Below are positions 7,174-16,322 of a stretch of DNA of 64,000 nt, one piece after another. Source of the DNA: JAGDZR01 sp049115695 (GTDB lineage Bacteria; Bacteroidota; Bacteroidia; Cytophagales; Cyclobacteriaceae); assembly GCA_049115695.1 (NCBI GenBank), contig JAGDZR010000012.1, positions 124,001-188,000 on the forward strand. The letters run 5' to 3'. Position 1 is the stretch's first letter; each line of letters starts with the position of its first letter. The position numbers and the translations under genes are program-made. The notes under the pieces are model-generated. The model worked only from the letters and a program-made list of their open reading frames with translations. It did not search any database and was not told where the DNA came from.

Positions 7174-10005
7174 ATGGGAGAATTCTACCGAGATCAAAGA
7201 TGGACAAGTGAGGGTGAGCCGGAACTTGGAGTAGGCGTTGTTGCAGAGGTTAATCAAAACCGTGTAACCGTCCATTTCAGTGAGGCAGGAGAGACGCGAC
7301 TGTATGCACTGGACAATGCGCCACTGCGAAGGGTTGTTTTCAAGCCAGGCGATACAGTGGTAGACAAAAACCAAAACCCATTGGTAATTGAATCTGTCAA
7401 GGACAAGGATGGTCTTATGTTTTACATAGGAAAGGACATGGTCTTGTCGGAAGCAGATTTGGGAGAGGTGTCAGTACAACATGGAGTCAATGACCGCCTT
7501 TTGATTGGGGATGTAGATACTCCGGATGTATTTGCTTTAAGAAGACAAACATTAGAGTATGATCATCTGAGGAGGGTTTCTCCGATTAATGGATTTATTG
7601 GCGGGCGCATAGATCTTATTCCGCATCAGCTGTACATCGCTCATGAGGTGAGTTCTCGTTATGCACCGCGTGTCCTTCTTTCTGACCAGGTAGGCCTTGG
7701 TAAAACAATTGAGGCTTGCTTAATTCTGCACCGCTTACTGTTGAGTGGCCAGGTATCACGTGTTTTGATATTGGTTCCAGACTCGTTGGTTCATCAATGG
7801 TTTGTCGAAATGCTCAGACGCTTTAATTTATGGTTCCACATTTTTGATGAAGAGCGGTGTGCAGCCTTGGACAGCAGTGCACCCGAAGGAAATCCTTTCT
7901 TAGATGACCAGTTGGTGATTTGTACCACCTCGTTCTTAGCAAGTTCTCCGAAACGCGCAGAACAAGCGCTTTCGGCAGGTTGGGACATGCTGGTCGTGGA
8001 TGAAGCTCATCATTTGAAGTGGTCAGTTGTTGATCAGGCCAGCCTAGAATATGCCGTGGTGGAGGCTTTGAGTCAGGTTGTGAGCGGATTGTTGTTATTG
8101 ACAGCAACGCCAGAGCAGTTAGGAGTAGAAAGTCATTTTGCGCGACTGAGACTATTAGACCCGGAGCGTTATGCCGATTATGATGCATTCATAAACGAAC
8201 CACATGATCATTCTGAGATAGCCAATCTTGTAGAATATTTGTCAGAAGGCAAGACTTTGAGAGATAAAGACAAAGCCTTGCTGACTACTATATTTGGTGA
8301 GGAGAGGATGACTAAGATCGGGCAGAGTGGAGATGTTGTCAGAAATCAACTGATCGAAGATCTATTAGATCAACATGGGCCTGGTCGTTCAGTGTTTCGC
8401 AATACACGTGCTGCCATGAGTGGCTTCCCAAAACGGAGGGCGCATTTAGTTCCTTTGGACGTGTCCGAGGATAAAGACAAGTGGATTCAACGATTGTCTG
8501 ATGAATATGCAATTGACAAGGAGACACAGGTTAGTGATGAAGTGAGAGGGGAGTTTTGGTTCGAAGAAGACCCACGCACAACATGGTTGGTCGCGCTGTT
8601 GGAGCAGCTAAATCCAGCCAAATTATTGCTGATCTGCAGGAGTAAAGCCAAGGCCCTGGCTTTAGAAGAAGCCTTGGAGAAGCTCAGTGGAGCTAAAGTC
8701 GCAGTGTTTCATGAGGACCTCACCATTGTACAACGCGATAGAAATGCAGCTTGGTTTTCCGAGACAGATGGCGCTCGGATATTAATCTGTTCTGAAATAG
8801 GCAGTGAGGGACGGAACTTTCAATTTGCGCATCATCTGGTCATGTTCGATTTACCTGTGCATCCGGAGCTATTGGAACAGCGTATTGGTCGTTTGGATCG
8901 AATTGGACAGACAGAAGACATTCAAATACATGTGCCTTTTGTGAAAGGCAGTCCCCAGGAAGTTTTGGTTCGTTGGTTTCATGAAGGCCTAAATGCCTTT
9001 GAAGAAAACGTAGAAGGAGGCAATCAAATAGGGCAACTCTTCAGCGATCGCTTGGTAGAGACCGCAGCATTTTCTGAGGGTGATGAGTCAAAGCTAAATG
9101 CTCTGATTAATGATACAGTAGTCTATCAAAAGGAGTTAAAACAAACATTGGCGAATGGCCGAGATCGGTTGCTTGAAATGAATTCATTCAGGCCCAAGAT
9201 CGCTGAGCAACTTGTACAGGAAATTAAGGAAGCTGACCAGGATTCGGGGCTTGAAATTTACATGACCAAAGTATTCGAACACTTTGGGATTGACATGGAA
9301 GACCTTGCACCACGAACCTATCTGCTTCATCCATCAGGAGCTAATAGGGACGCATTTCCATCGATCCCTGATGAGGGAATAGCTGTAACCTTCGACCGAA
9401 AACGCGCATTGAGTAGAGAAGAGATGAGCTTCATTAGTTGGGATCACCCAATGGTAACTGGTGCTTTAGACATGGTGCTCAGCCAGGGTACTGGAGGCGC
9501 GAGTTATGGAGTATTGCGAGGAACCGAAGAGCAGGGGGTGTTATTGGAAGTGATATTTGTGATTGAAACAGTAGGAGGAAAGGGAATCCATGTTGATCGC
9601 TTTCTGCCAAGCACGCCGGTGCGCGTAGTTGTTAATCATTCGGGAGATGAAGTGACAGAAGACTACCCCGTGGAGTTGTTCAATAAGCAGTTGAGGCCTG
9701 GGAACGTAGACGAACTCATTGAAAATGAAAGTGTGGTTGACGTTCTTATTCCTAACATGATTAGGACAGCTAGTGAGGTGGCCAGTCAATTGAAAGAGAA
9801 AGAGATTACTGAAGGCCTCAATCGCATGAATGAGACACTGGAACATGAAATTGGTCGGTTGGCTTATCTATTCAAACGTAACAAAGGCATTAGACCCGAT
9901 GAGATTCGCACGGCAATGGATGGGAAGAATGAGCTAACCACACTGATTAGCGATGCTCGAATTCGAATGGATTCACTCCAACTGATTAAAGAGGGGGACG
10001 ATTAG
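7174..10005 (+). CDS. rapA: RapA-type RNA polymerase-associated Swi2/Snf2 ATPase
   Basis: 943 residues, close to the 968 of E. coli RapA, and similar to it along the whole length rather than in the ATPase only. The N-terminal Tudor-like domains begin with GQRW-like sequence (DQRWTSEGEPELGVG) and contain the LYALDNAPLRRVVFKPGDT segment. The Snf2 core has DQVGLGKTIEA (Walker A Lys about residue 175), DEAHH, LLTATPEQLG and, in lobe 2, EIGSEGRNFQF and QRIGRLDRIGQ. The C-terminal domains (Spacer and Rpb2-interacting regions) are also recognisable. In gammaproteobacteria RapA recycles stalled RNA polymerase after termination. The gene is best known there, so its presence here suggests lateral acquisition or patchy retention. 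It lies directly behind a DEAD-box helicase gene. Confidence 0.92.
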   Translation: MGEFYRDQRWTSEGEPELGVGVVAEVNQNRVTVHFSEAGETRLYALDNAPLRRVVFKPGDTVVDKNQNPLVIESVKDKDGLMFYIGKDMVLSEADLGEVSVQHGVNDRLLIGDVDTPDVFALRRQTLEYDHLRRVSPINGFIGGRIDLIPHQLYIAHEVSSRYAPRVLLSDQVGLGKTIEACLILHRLLLSGQVSRVLILVPDSLVHQWFVEMLRRFNLWFHIFDEERCAALDSSAPEGNPFLDDQLVICTTSFLASSPKRAEQALSAGWDMLVVDEAHHLKWSVVDQASLEYAVVEALSQVVSGLLLLTATPEQLGVESHFARLRLLDPERYADYDAFINEPHDHSEIANLVEYLSEGKTLRDKDKALLTTIFGEERMTKIGQSGDVVRNQLIEDLLDQHGPGRSVFRNTRAAMSGFPKRRAHLVPLDVSEDKDKWIQRLSDEYAIDKETQVSDEVRGEFWFEEDPRTTWLVALLEQLNPAKLLLICRSKAKALALEEALEKLSGAKVAVFHEDLTIVQRDRNAAWFSETDGARILICSEIGSEGRNFQFAHHLVMFDLPVHPELLEQRIGRLDRIGQTEDIQIHVPFVKGSPQEVLVRWFHEGLNAFEENVEGGNQIGQLFSDRLVETAAFSEGDESKLNALINDTVVYQKELKQTLANGRDRLLEMNSFRPKIAEQLVQEIKEADQDSGLEIYMTKVFEHFGIDMEDLAPRTYLLHPSGANRDAFPSIPDEGIAVTFDRKRALSREEMSFISWDHPMVTGALDMVLSQGTGGASYGVLRGTEEQGVLLEVIFVIETVGGKGIHVDRFLPSTPVRVVVNHSGDEVTEDYPVELFNKQLRPGNVDELIENESVVDVLIPNMIRTASEVASQLKEKEITEGLNRMNETLEHEIGRLAYLFKRNKGIRPDEIRTAMDGKNELTTLISDARIRMDSLQLIKEGDD

Positions 10006-10234
10006 AAAAGGACTGCCTTTTCAGAAATGTTCGTTCCCGTGCCGTCAATGTTCATTGGCAAACAAGATTTGTTTGAAATTGATGAATGCTCTTTTTGAAA
10101 AATAAGATTAGATTTAAAACGCTGGCGAATCCGTTACTGGAGAAAGCAAAGTGATGCTGTCATAGTTGAAAGATCATCAGTTAGATTGCCTTCGATAACT
10201 GGAATTCAACAATACTGAACTTAAATCTTTTTCA

Positions 10235-11215
10235 ATGTTAGAGTCTGCTAAAGAAATCAAAGTCTTAACATCATTAAAATTCCCAAGACTTGGGATTGAT
10301 ATGCTTAAGGAAGCGGGTTTCAAGGTAACTGAATGGACTGAAGGAAGACCAATGACTCCAGATGAGTTAATTAAAAACGCACAAAAGCATAATGCGCTTT
10401 TTAGTGCTAGCTCGGATAAATTAGACGAAAATTTTCTCAGATCATGCAGTCATCTTGATCTCATATCTCAATTCTCAGTAGGTTATGATAACATTGATCT
10501 TAAAGTTGCTAACGAGTTGAACATCCATTTTGGGAATGCTCCCGGCGCTATGGTAAAAGCTACATCAGACGTTGCTTTCGGACTTATGATTTCTGCATCA
10601 CGAAGGATGTTTCACATGCATAAGCTTATCGAACAGGGCAACTGGAAGTTCTTTCATCCTGAGGAGCACCTTGGTCAGGAACTTTATGGAAAAACCTTAG
10701 GTGTTTTTGGGTTGGGTAAAATTGGAATGGAGATGGCCAGAAAGTGCAAAAGTGCATTCGGAATGGAGGTCATTTATTGTAATAGAAATCCTAATAAAGC
10801 AGCAGATGGGGAATTAACAGCTCAAGTTGTTTCTTTTTCTGATCTGCTAGAAAGGAGTGATGTTTTATCAGTTCATTGCCCATTAAATGATGAAACCAGA
10901 GGTTTGTTTGATTTATCTGCCTTTAAAAAAATGAAGTCGACATCCATCTTTATCAATACTTCGAGAGGTGGGGTTCACAAGGAGGAAGACTTGATTTTGG
11001 CACTTGAAAAAGAAATGATTTGGGGTGCAGGGCTTGATGTCACAGATCCGGAACCGATGAGTCCTGATAACCCACTTCTGAAAATGGAAAGTGCCTGTGT
11101 CGTACCACATATAGGTTCAGCTACGGTGGAAGCGAGGAATAGAATGTCTGAATACGCTGCTAAAAACATCATTGAATACTACAAGACAGGTAAGGTGGCA
11201 TTTCCTATTCGCTAG
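10235..11215 (+). CDS. D-isomer-specific 2-hydroxyacid dehydrogenase (glyoxylate/hydroxypyruvate reductase-like)
   Basis: Cytoplasmic NAD(P)H-dependent interconversion of a 2-keto acid and a D-2-hydroxy acid. The 326 residues hold the split substrate domain and a central nucleotide-binding domain with GLGKIG (about residues 162-167). The catalytic set is visible: Arg in NTSRGG, Glu in DPEPMS, and His in VPHIGSA. The SVGYDNID loop is typical of the GRHPR/GyaR branch. It opens a plus-strand cluster with the RraA-like, enolase-superfamily and BASS transporter genes, so it may act on a keto acid made there. The 229 bp upstream hold no gene. Confidence 0.9.
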   Translation: MLESAKEIKVLTSLKFPRLGIDMLKEAGFKVTEWTEGRPMTPDELIKNAQKHNALFSASSDKLDENFLRSCSHLDLISQFSVGYDNIDLKVANELNIHFGNAPGAMVKATSDVAFGLMISASRRMFHMHKLIEQGNWKFFHPEEHLGQELYGKTLGVFGLGKIGMEMARKCKSAFGMEVIYCNRNPNKAADGELTAQVVSFSDLLERSDVLSVHCPLNDETRGLFDLSAFKKMKSTSIFINTSRGGVHKEEDLILALEKEMIWGAGLDVTDPEPMSPDNPLLKMESACVVPHIGSATVEARNRMSEYAAKNIIEYYKTGKVAFPIR

Positions 11216-11296
11216 TATCTATGGCATCTCAGCTCTTAAGAAAATCTGAGTGAAAATGAAATGCTATATTTATCTTCATTAACAACGCAACACAAA

Positions 11297-12250
11297 ATGA
11301 AGAAAATATCATACACTGTTATCTTATCAAGTCTTTTAATTTTTCTTGTCACCTCTTCTTTTTGTCAGCAAATTTCAAAATCTGAACTTCTTTTTTTAAC
11401 TCCGGAATGGAAAGGAGAACGCTATGACGATGGCAGACCTAAAGTAGCTGATGAAATTCTTGAAAGGATGAGGCTTGTGACGCTTGAGGAAGCTTGGGCC
11501 GTGCTTAAAGGCGAGAATTATAACTACCAGTATGAAGGCGACTGGATGATCATTGATTCAGATCGTGTTCTTATAGGACGAGCTGTTACAGCAACGTTTA
11601 TGCCTGGCAGACCTGACATACATCGGGTAATCGATAAGAAAGGACATGAAAAGGATGGTCGCATCAAATCACAAAATTCTTGGACCATTGACTTGTTGAT
11701 ACCGGGAGATGTGTATGTTGCAGATCAGTTTGGAGCCCATATTGATGGTCCTACAATTGGTGATAATCTTGCTAATTCCATTTTTGCCAAATCAGGAAAT
11801 GGGATCGTTTACAATGGTGCGGTAAGGGATGTGAATGGATTGAAGGAAATAGAGGGATTTACTGCTTATTTTAAGAGCTATCATCCTTCACATCATCTCA
11901 ATAATCCGGATGGTCGGCTAAATACCACATTAGTAGGGATCAATACTCCGACACGTATCGGGTCAGCAACAGTTATGCCGGGAGATGTGGTGCTTGCAAG
12001 GGATGGAGGGGTGATTTTCATCCCACCACACTTAGCGGAAAAAGTAGTTAAAACATCAGAGATCGTTAGGCTCAGAGATATGTTTGGACATCAGCGATTA
12101 CGAGAGCAGAAATATACTGCAGGTGAAATTGACAATAGATGGTCTGATGAAATAGAAAAAGATTTTTCCCAGTGGCTCAATGACCATATAGATGAGCTCC
12201 CCGTTCCAAAAGTACAAATCCAGGAATTGTTAAAAACCAGAACATGGTAA
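11297..12250 (+). CDS. Exported RraA-like / HMG-aldolase family protein
   Basis: The C-terminal 200 residues belong to the RraA / 4-hydroxy-4-methyl-2-oxoglutarate aldolase fold. The glycine loop IGDNLAN and the Arg-Asp pair of NGAVRDVNG match the pyruvate and Mg-binding residues of the aldolases. The chosen ATG at 11297 gives a clean Sec signal peptide (MKKISY, a hydrophobic core, then FCQQ). An ATG at 11261 would add 12 extra residues in front of it. At about 317 residues it is longer than cytoplasmic RraA (about 160), with an extra N-terminal region and C-terminal tail. An exported member cannot be an RNase E inhibitor, so a retro-aldol or decarboxylase role on a keto acid is more plausible. 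It sits 25 nt before the next gene. Confidence 0.82.
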   Translation: MKKISYTVILSSLLIFLVTSSFCQQISKSELLFLTPEWKGERYDDGRPKVADEILERMRLVTLEEAWAVLKGENYNYQYEGDWMIIDSDRVLIGRAVTATFMPGRPDIHRVIDKKGHEKDGRIKSQNSWTIDLLIPGDVYVADQFGAHIDGPTIGDNLANSIFAKSGNGIVYNGAVRDVNGLKEIEGFTAYFKSYHPSHHLNNPDGRLNTTLVGINTPTRIGSATVMPGDVVLARDGGVIFIPPHLAEKVVKTSEIVRLRDMFGHQRLREQKYTAGEIDNRWSDEIEKDFSQWLNDHIDELPVPKVQIQELLKTRTW

Positions 12251-12275
12251 TCATAACCACTAAACAATTTAACCC

Positions 12276-13562
12276 ATGAGTAATAAAAGTGACGCTCGAA
12301 GGTCGTTTCTGAAAAAATCTGCTTTAGGCACAGTCGGTGGATTAGGCGCCACCTCGGTTTTTGGAAATCAATTTGAAACAGCCGTTGTTTGGGCACCAAA
12401 ATCTTCTGCACCTTCGCAATTAAAAATCACCGAAACGAAGTGTGGCTATATCCGAAATGGGCATGGGTTGTTTGTTAAAATTTACACGGATCAGGGAATT
12501 TGGGGATGTGGTGAGGCGGTTGATGCCGTGCCAGGTACGTACCATTTGGTGAAAATGTTTGGTGACAGAATCAAGGATAAAAACCCCCTAAACGTAAATC
12601 GCCTTTTTGAAGATATTAGAAAAAGAGGATTTTTCGAGGGAGCCCAGTCAGGGATGTATGTTGCTGTACTTACAGCAATTGAAACTGCTCTTTGGGATAT
12701 CGCAGGAAAGGCATTGGATGTTCCTGTTTATCAACTGCTAGGTGGAAAATTCAGAGACAAAGTACGTTTATACATGGATACTGCTTTGTATCAATCTCGT
12801 TTACCCAAACCGGAAGATTTTGCAGCGGCCGCCAGGGAGGCAGTCGATATGGGTTTTACAGCAATAAAGTTTGATTTGGATCAGGCCAATGACCCAAACA
12901 AGTATGACCGGTACAATTGGACCGCAAGCCCAGGTGAATTGCAAAGAATGTATGATCAGGTCGCAGCAGCCAGGAAGGAAGTGGGGCCGAACATTGATAT
13001 CTGCGTGGATATGCACGGTCGGTACGATGCAATTACCGGGGAAAAGGTGGCAAAGCTTTTAGAGCCACTCAATCTTATGTGGTTGGAGGAACCTATTCCA
13101 GCTGAAAATGTAGAGGCATTCAAACAAATCACTGACTCTACAAGCACGCCTATTTGTGCAGGAGAAAATATTTATCTGGCCCATGGGTTTCGTAAGTTGC
13201 TCGAATTGCAAGCGGTAAATATCATTATGCCGGACTTACAGAAAGCAGGAGGGCTCGGAGAAGGCCAGCGCATCGCCAATTTGGCCAATCTTCACTATGT
13301 TCCCTTTGCACCCCATATGGTAGGTTCGTTTTTGGCTGCAATGGCATCAGCACACGTATGCGCTTCAGTTCCAAACTTCCTTATTTTGGAATGGCAGATC
13401 TATTTTCACAAAAACAAGATGTTTGAAGAGATTGTCAGCTTTGATGGGCCGATGGTTGAAGATGGTTTCATTACAGTGTCTGAAAAACCGGGAATTGGTG
13501 TGGAAATCAATGAAGAGGGGATGAGAAAGTATGCTACACCGGGAATACCGTTCTTCGAATAA
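12276..13562 (+). CDS. Enolase-superfamily sugar-acid dehydratase (mandelate racemase/galactonate dehydratase-like), Tat-exported
   Basis: The N-terminus carries a twin-arginine signal (RRSFLKKSA, then a Gly/Ala-rich core), so a folded metalloenzyme is sent across the inner membrane. The barrel shows Lys-x-Asp in AIKFDLD. The three metal ligands are in CVDMHG, WLEEPIP and CAGEN, and a His in APHMVGS ends strand 7. The D-x-H-G-R sequence resembles galactonate dehydratase (DFHGR) rather than racemases. The expected reaction is Mg-dependent dehydration of an aldonic acid to a 2-keto-3-deoxy acid. Its neighbours, an exported aldolase-like protein and a BASS transporter, fit a periplasmic route. 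The substrate is not deducible from sequence alone. Confidence 0.85.
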   Translation: MSNKSDARRSFLKKSALGTVGGLGATSVFGNQFETAVVWAPKSSAPSQLKITETKCGYIRNGHGLFVKIYTDQGIWGCGEAVDAVPGTYHLVKMFGDRIKDKNPLNVNRLFEDIRKRGFFEGAQSGMYVAVLTAIETALWDIAGKALDVPVYQLLGGKFRDKVRLYMDTALYQSRLPKPEDFAAAAREAVDMGFTAIKFDLDQANDPNKYDRYNWTASPGELQRMYDQVAAARKEVGPNIDICVDMHGRYDAITGEKVAKLLEPLNLMWLEEPIPAENVEAFKQITDSTSTPICAGENIYLAHGFRKLLELQAVNIIMPDLQKAGGLGEGQRIANLANLHYVPFAPHMVGSFLAAMASAHVCASVPNFLILEWQIYFHKNKMFEEIVSFDGPMVEDGFITVSEKPGIGVEINEEGMRKYATPGIPFFE

Positions 13563-13572
13563 AGAATTAAAA

Positions 13573-14655
13573 ATGAAACTTATATTCAAGTTTTTTTTAT
13601 TGTTGGGAGGTGTATTTGCATTGTTATCTACAGTGTTTTATTTCAAGGAGAATTATGCCTTACTTGGGCCATTCCTTATTCTTTCTTTTTTAAGCTTATC
13701 CGCTGCTTTTCGAGGGCACTCGATCTTAAAGGGCTTTTCTTTCGCTCTGCTAATATTTGGTGCGGTTGCTGTTGGGATGTTTTATCCATCCTATTTTGTT
13801 CAGGTCGGTGATTTTCAATTTAAGTCTCTAATTGTACCACTTTTACAAATCATCATGTTTGGAATGGGTACTGCGATGAGCCTGAAAGATTTTGCGGCAG
13901 TCACCAAAAGTCCAAGGCCTGTTTTTGTTGGTCTGATCTGTCAGTTTACAATCATGCCATTTCTTGGGTTTGGGCTGGCCACAATATTCGATTTTCCTCC
14001 AGAGATAGCAGCAGGAATTATCTTAATTGGGTCCTCTCCAAGTGGGTTGGCTTCCAATGTTATGGCTTATATAGGAAAAGCCAACTTGGCACTCTCTGTT
14101 ACGCTAACTACTGTAGCAACATTACTCGCTCCATTGATCACCCCACTTTTAATGCGATTTCTTGGAGGACAGCTTATCCCAATCGATGTGTTGGCGATGA
14201 TGTGGGGCATTACCAAAATTGTTATCATACCGATTGTTGCAGGATTAGTATTCAATCACATTTTTCAAGGAAAAACCAAGTGGTTGGATAAAGCTATGCC
14301 AATGCTCTCTATGGGAGGCATTGTGTTAATCCTGGTGATCATTACCGCATCGGGAAGGGATAATCTGCTTACCATGGGGCTTGCACTGGTGCTGGTAGGT
14401 TTTATTCATAATATGTCTGGTTATTTTCTTGGGTATTGGGGCTGTAGGCTATTTAGACTGGATGAAAGATCTTCACGAACGATCGCCTTTGAGGTAGGCA
14501 TGCAGAACGCCGGATTGGCTAGTGGAATAGCTGCAGAATTGGGAAAAGTTGCCACGCTTGGGTTGGCACCTGCCATCTTCGGGCCAATGATGAACATAAC
14601 TGGATCATCCCTGGCTACTTGGTGGCGAGATAGACCGGCCGAAAAGGAAACATAA
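13573..14655 (+). CDS. Bile acid:sodium symporter (BASS) family transporter
   Basis: An integral membrane transporter of about 360 residues with nine to ten hydrophobic segments. Family signatures are visible: GSSPSGLASNVMAYIGKAN in the first half and EVGMQNAGLASG in the second, which form the sodium-site crossover helices. The ATG at 13573, 10 nt after the preceding stop codon, is preferred. An in-frame ATG at 13531 would overlap the previous gene and add a hydrophilic stretch. BASS members move organic anions such as bile acids, pyruvate or 2-keto acids with sodium. Here the likely cargo is the acid product of the preceding exported enzymes. Confidence 0.88.
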   Translation: MKLIFKFFLLLGGVFALLSTVFYFKENYALLGPFLILSFLSLSAAFRGHSILKGFSFALLIFGAVAVGMFYPSYFVQVGDFQFKSLIVPLLQIIMFGMGTAMSLKDFAAVTKSPRPVFVGLICQFTIMPFLGFGLATIFDFPPEIAAGIILIGSSPSGLASNVMAYIGKANLALSVTLTTVATLLAPLITPLLMRFLGGQLIPIDVLAMMWGITKIVIIPIVAGLVFNHIFQGKTKWLDKAMPMLSMGGIVLILVIITASGRDNLLTMGLALVLVGFIHNMSGYFLGYWGCRLFRLDERSSRTIAFEVGMQNAGLASGIAAELGKVATLGLAPAIFGPMMNITGSSLATWWRDRPAEKET

Positions 14656-14811
14656 GGGGTCCTTCATTGTTTATTTCAAGGTGAGATGACAATATCGACC
14701 AACTATTTTACGTAAGCTGGACCGGGTCGCGGAGACTTTTCAAATTTCAATAAAATATCGGATAGCGATAGCCTTGGCAAATAGCTCAGCTGGCTTATGG
14801 AGTGTTTGTGT

Positions 14812-15483
14812 TTAGTCAATCATTTCAACCTTAACTGTATTAAAACCTTTATAGATTAACCAGAGTGGAAGAACTAGTTGAATTAGTGCAATAGGAAGTA
14901 ACATATTCATGCTAATACTCCGTCCAAAAATTGAGAATAGTTCTTCAATAAACATGAGAAACACAGCTATCAAACCGAAAATAGAAATTAGTCTAGGCAC
15001 TAGTTTCGACCTGAATAGCGTATAGTACAAAACGAAAACAGGGAAACAGGATATCAATAGATAGAGGTAGTGCGTCCACCAATGCTTTTCATAAGCTAAC
15101 GAACCCAAAATTTTCAACGAACTATTATTTTCATTGTTTATATATTCTTTACTCAATTCAAGCATGGCTATTACACTAACATTATCAATCATAATAGTGA
15201 AAAAGTTTATGATGCAAAATGCGAGGTATAAATTGGCCAAAATGGAGTCCTGTCTTTTAAAAACAGGTAATAAAATTGTTGCTATGACTATTGAGACTAT
15301 TCCACTGAAAATACCAAGTATCACAGAGACGACTATTTGATTTGAGTTTGCAGCAGTAGTTGCAAGGAAATTATCCGAAAAAAGAATAGGACCCTGCAAG
15401 AACTGAAATATGAAGATTCCATTAATAAAAATTAGTAGTAATAACAGACCTGCAACTCTTCCGGTTTTTTGATTTGTGTTCAT
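14812..15483 (-). CDS. DUF4386-family membrane protein
   Basis: A polytopic protein of about 223 residues with six hydrophobic segments. The opening NTNQKTGRVAGLLLLL and the later WWTHYLYLLISCFPVFVLYY fit DUF4386, a family of unknown function common in Bacteroidota and Firmicutes. The ATG at 15483 is chosen; the longer frame would begin with a TTG at 15501. It stands alone, with a gene-poor region upstream. Nothing in the sequence suggests a specific role. Confidence 0.75.
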   Translation of the reverse strand: MNTNQKTGRVAGLLLLLIFINGIFIFQFLQGPILFSDNFLATTAANSNQIVVSVILGIFSGIVSIVIATILLPVFKRQDSILANLYLAFCIINFFTIMIDNVSVIAMLELSKEYINNENNSSLKILGSLAYEKHWWTHYLYLLISCFPVFVLYYTLFRSKLVPRLISIFGLIAVFLMFIEELFSIFGRSISMNMLLPIALIQLVLPLWLIYKGFNTVKVEMID

Positions 15484-16322
15484 TAGTAAGTTTTGCTTCA
15501 ATGATATTTATAAAAGCATATTTAAATATGCAGATGCATAAGGAATGGGGATGGTTGCATGGGCTTAATAAAATCAAGATCACTAATTAAACGCAACGCA
15601 AGATCTAAGGCCTAAATCTAGAATTGTCAGAAGAAACCCAGCAGCACCAACCCTACAAATAAAGTAAAGGTCACAGTAAATACTTCAAGTAACCAATAGC
15701 GCTTGATAATTATAACAGAAAATGCAAATAGGGTAATTAAGATCCCTACAATAAAGCCAGGGTCAAGTATTGATCTAGAAAATTGGACGATGTTGAATAA
15801 AAAATATATAATAAAAGGAACGCAAGCGTCCGTTTGTCCTGTTAATCAACTAAACAAACATCCAACAATCTTTTACTACCTGCAAAATAAGAAGCGCTAG
15901 TGAATTTCGTATAGTTAGGTTCGTTGACAAACCAGATTTCACAGGGGATGTATAACTTTTGAAATCACGCAGAATAATCTTGCACCGGTTATTCCGAAGG
16001 GCCGAACATGACTTGGCATAATGCACCACGCATTCACTTCAAGTCCTTTTCTTTTGACAGCATTTTATGCTTTCGAGCAGTTTATGTCCATACTCTGATC
16101 TGACAAAAAGATCAATCCAATAAATAGTTGCAAAACCCACAAAGTGCAACTACTCCTGATCTCTGAATTTATATTTTCTGCTTACTTGCTGATTCAGAAT
16201 ACCACGCTGATCTTTGCCAAGATGGACACAAGGACCGCTTCGCTTAACCTTGCGCCAGTTGGGGTAGGTAGTAGACATTTACCCGCTTAGTGAATTCGTC
16301 ACCCCGTTTTCCTTTGTGCTAT
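15484..16322. other. Gene-poor intergenic region of about 840 bp
   Basis: This is the only gap over 300 bp in the window. It contains one gene-like frame without a start codon (15627-15845, minus strand) and otherwise short frames interrupted by stops on both strands. I see no tRNA, inverted-repeat ends or transposase signature. The flanks are two poorly conserved membrane-protein genes, so decay of a former gene is the simplest reading. Confidence 0.6.
15627..15845 (-). pseudogene. Possible remnant of a small membrane-protein gene
   Basis: Seventy-two sense codons are open on the minus strand and encode two strongly hydrophobic segments separated by a basic loop (IIIKRYWLLE). The frame has no usable start codon: a TGA stands just upstream and no ATG, GTG or TTG lies near the 5' end. 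In another frame a further hydrophobic stretch (SLALLILQVV) occurs just upstream, ending in a stop codon. That is what a frameshifted, decaying gene would leave. I do not recognise a family. Confidence 0.35.

Noticed and set aside
10005..10022. GAAAAGG-ACTG-CCTTTTC hairpin at the rapA stop codon
   Set aside because: The stem is AT-rich and no T-run follows it (next bases are AGAAATG), so it is not a convincing terminator.
11297..12250. Assignment as RraA, inhibitor of RNase E
   Set aside because: The protein has a signal peptide, is twice the RraA length and keeps aldolase-type Arg-Asp residues.
15703..15900. Plus-strand ORF of 65 codons in the gene-poor region
   Set aside because: Low-complexity polar composition and no family resemblance; the opposite strand has a more protein-like hydrophobic frame.
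15900..16270. Transposon or insertion-sequence remnant in the gap
   Set aside because: No terminal inverted repeats, target-site duplication or transposase-like frame could be found by eye.
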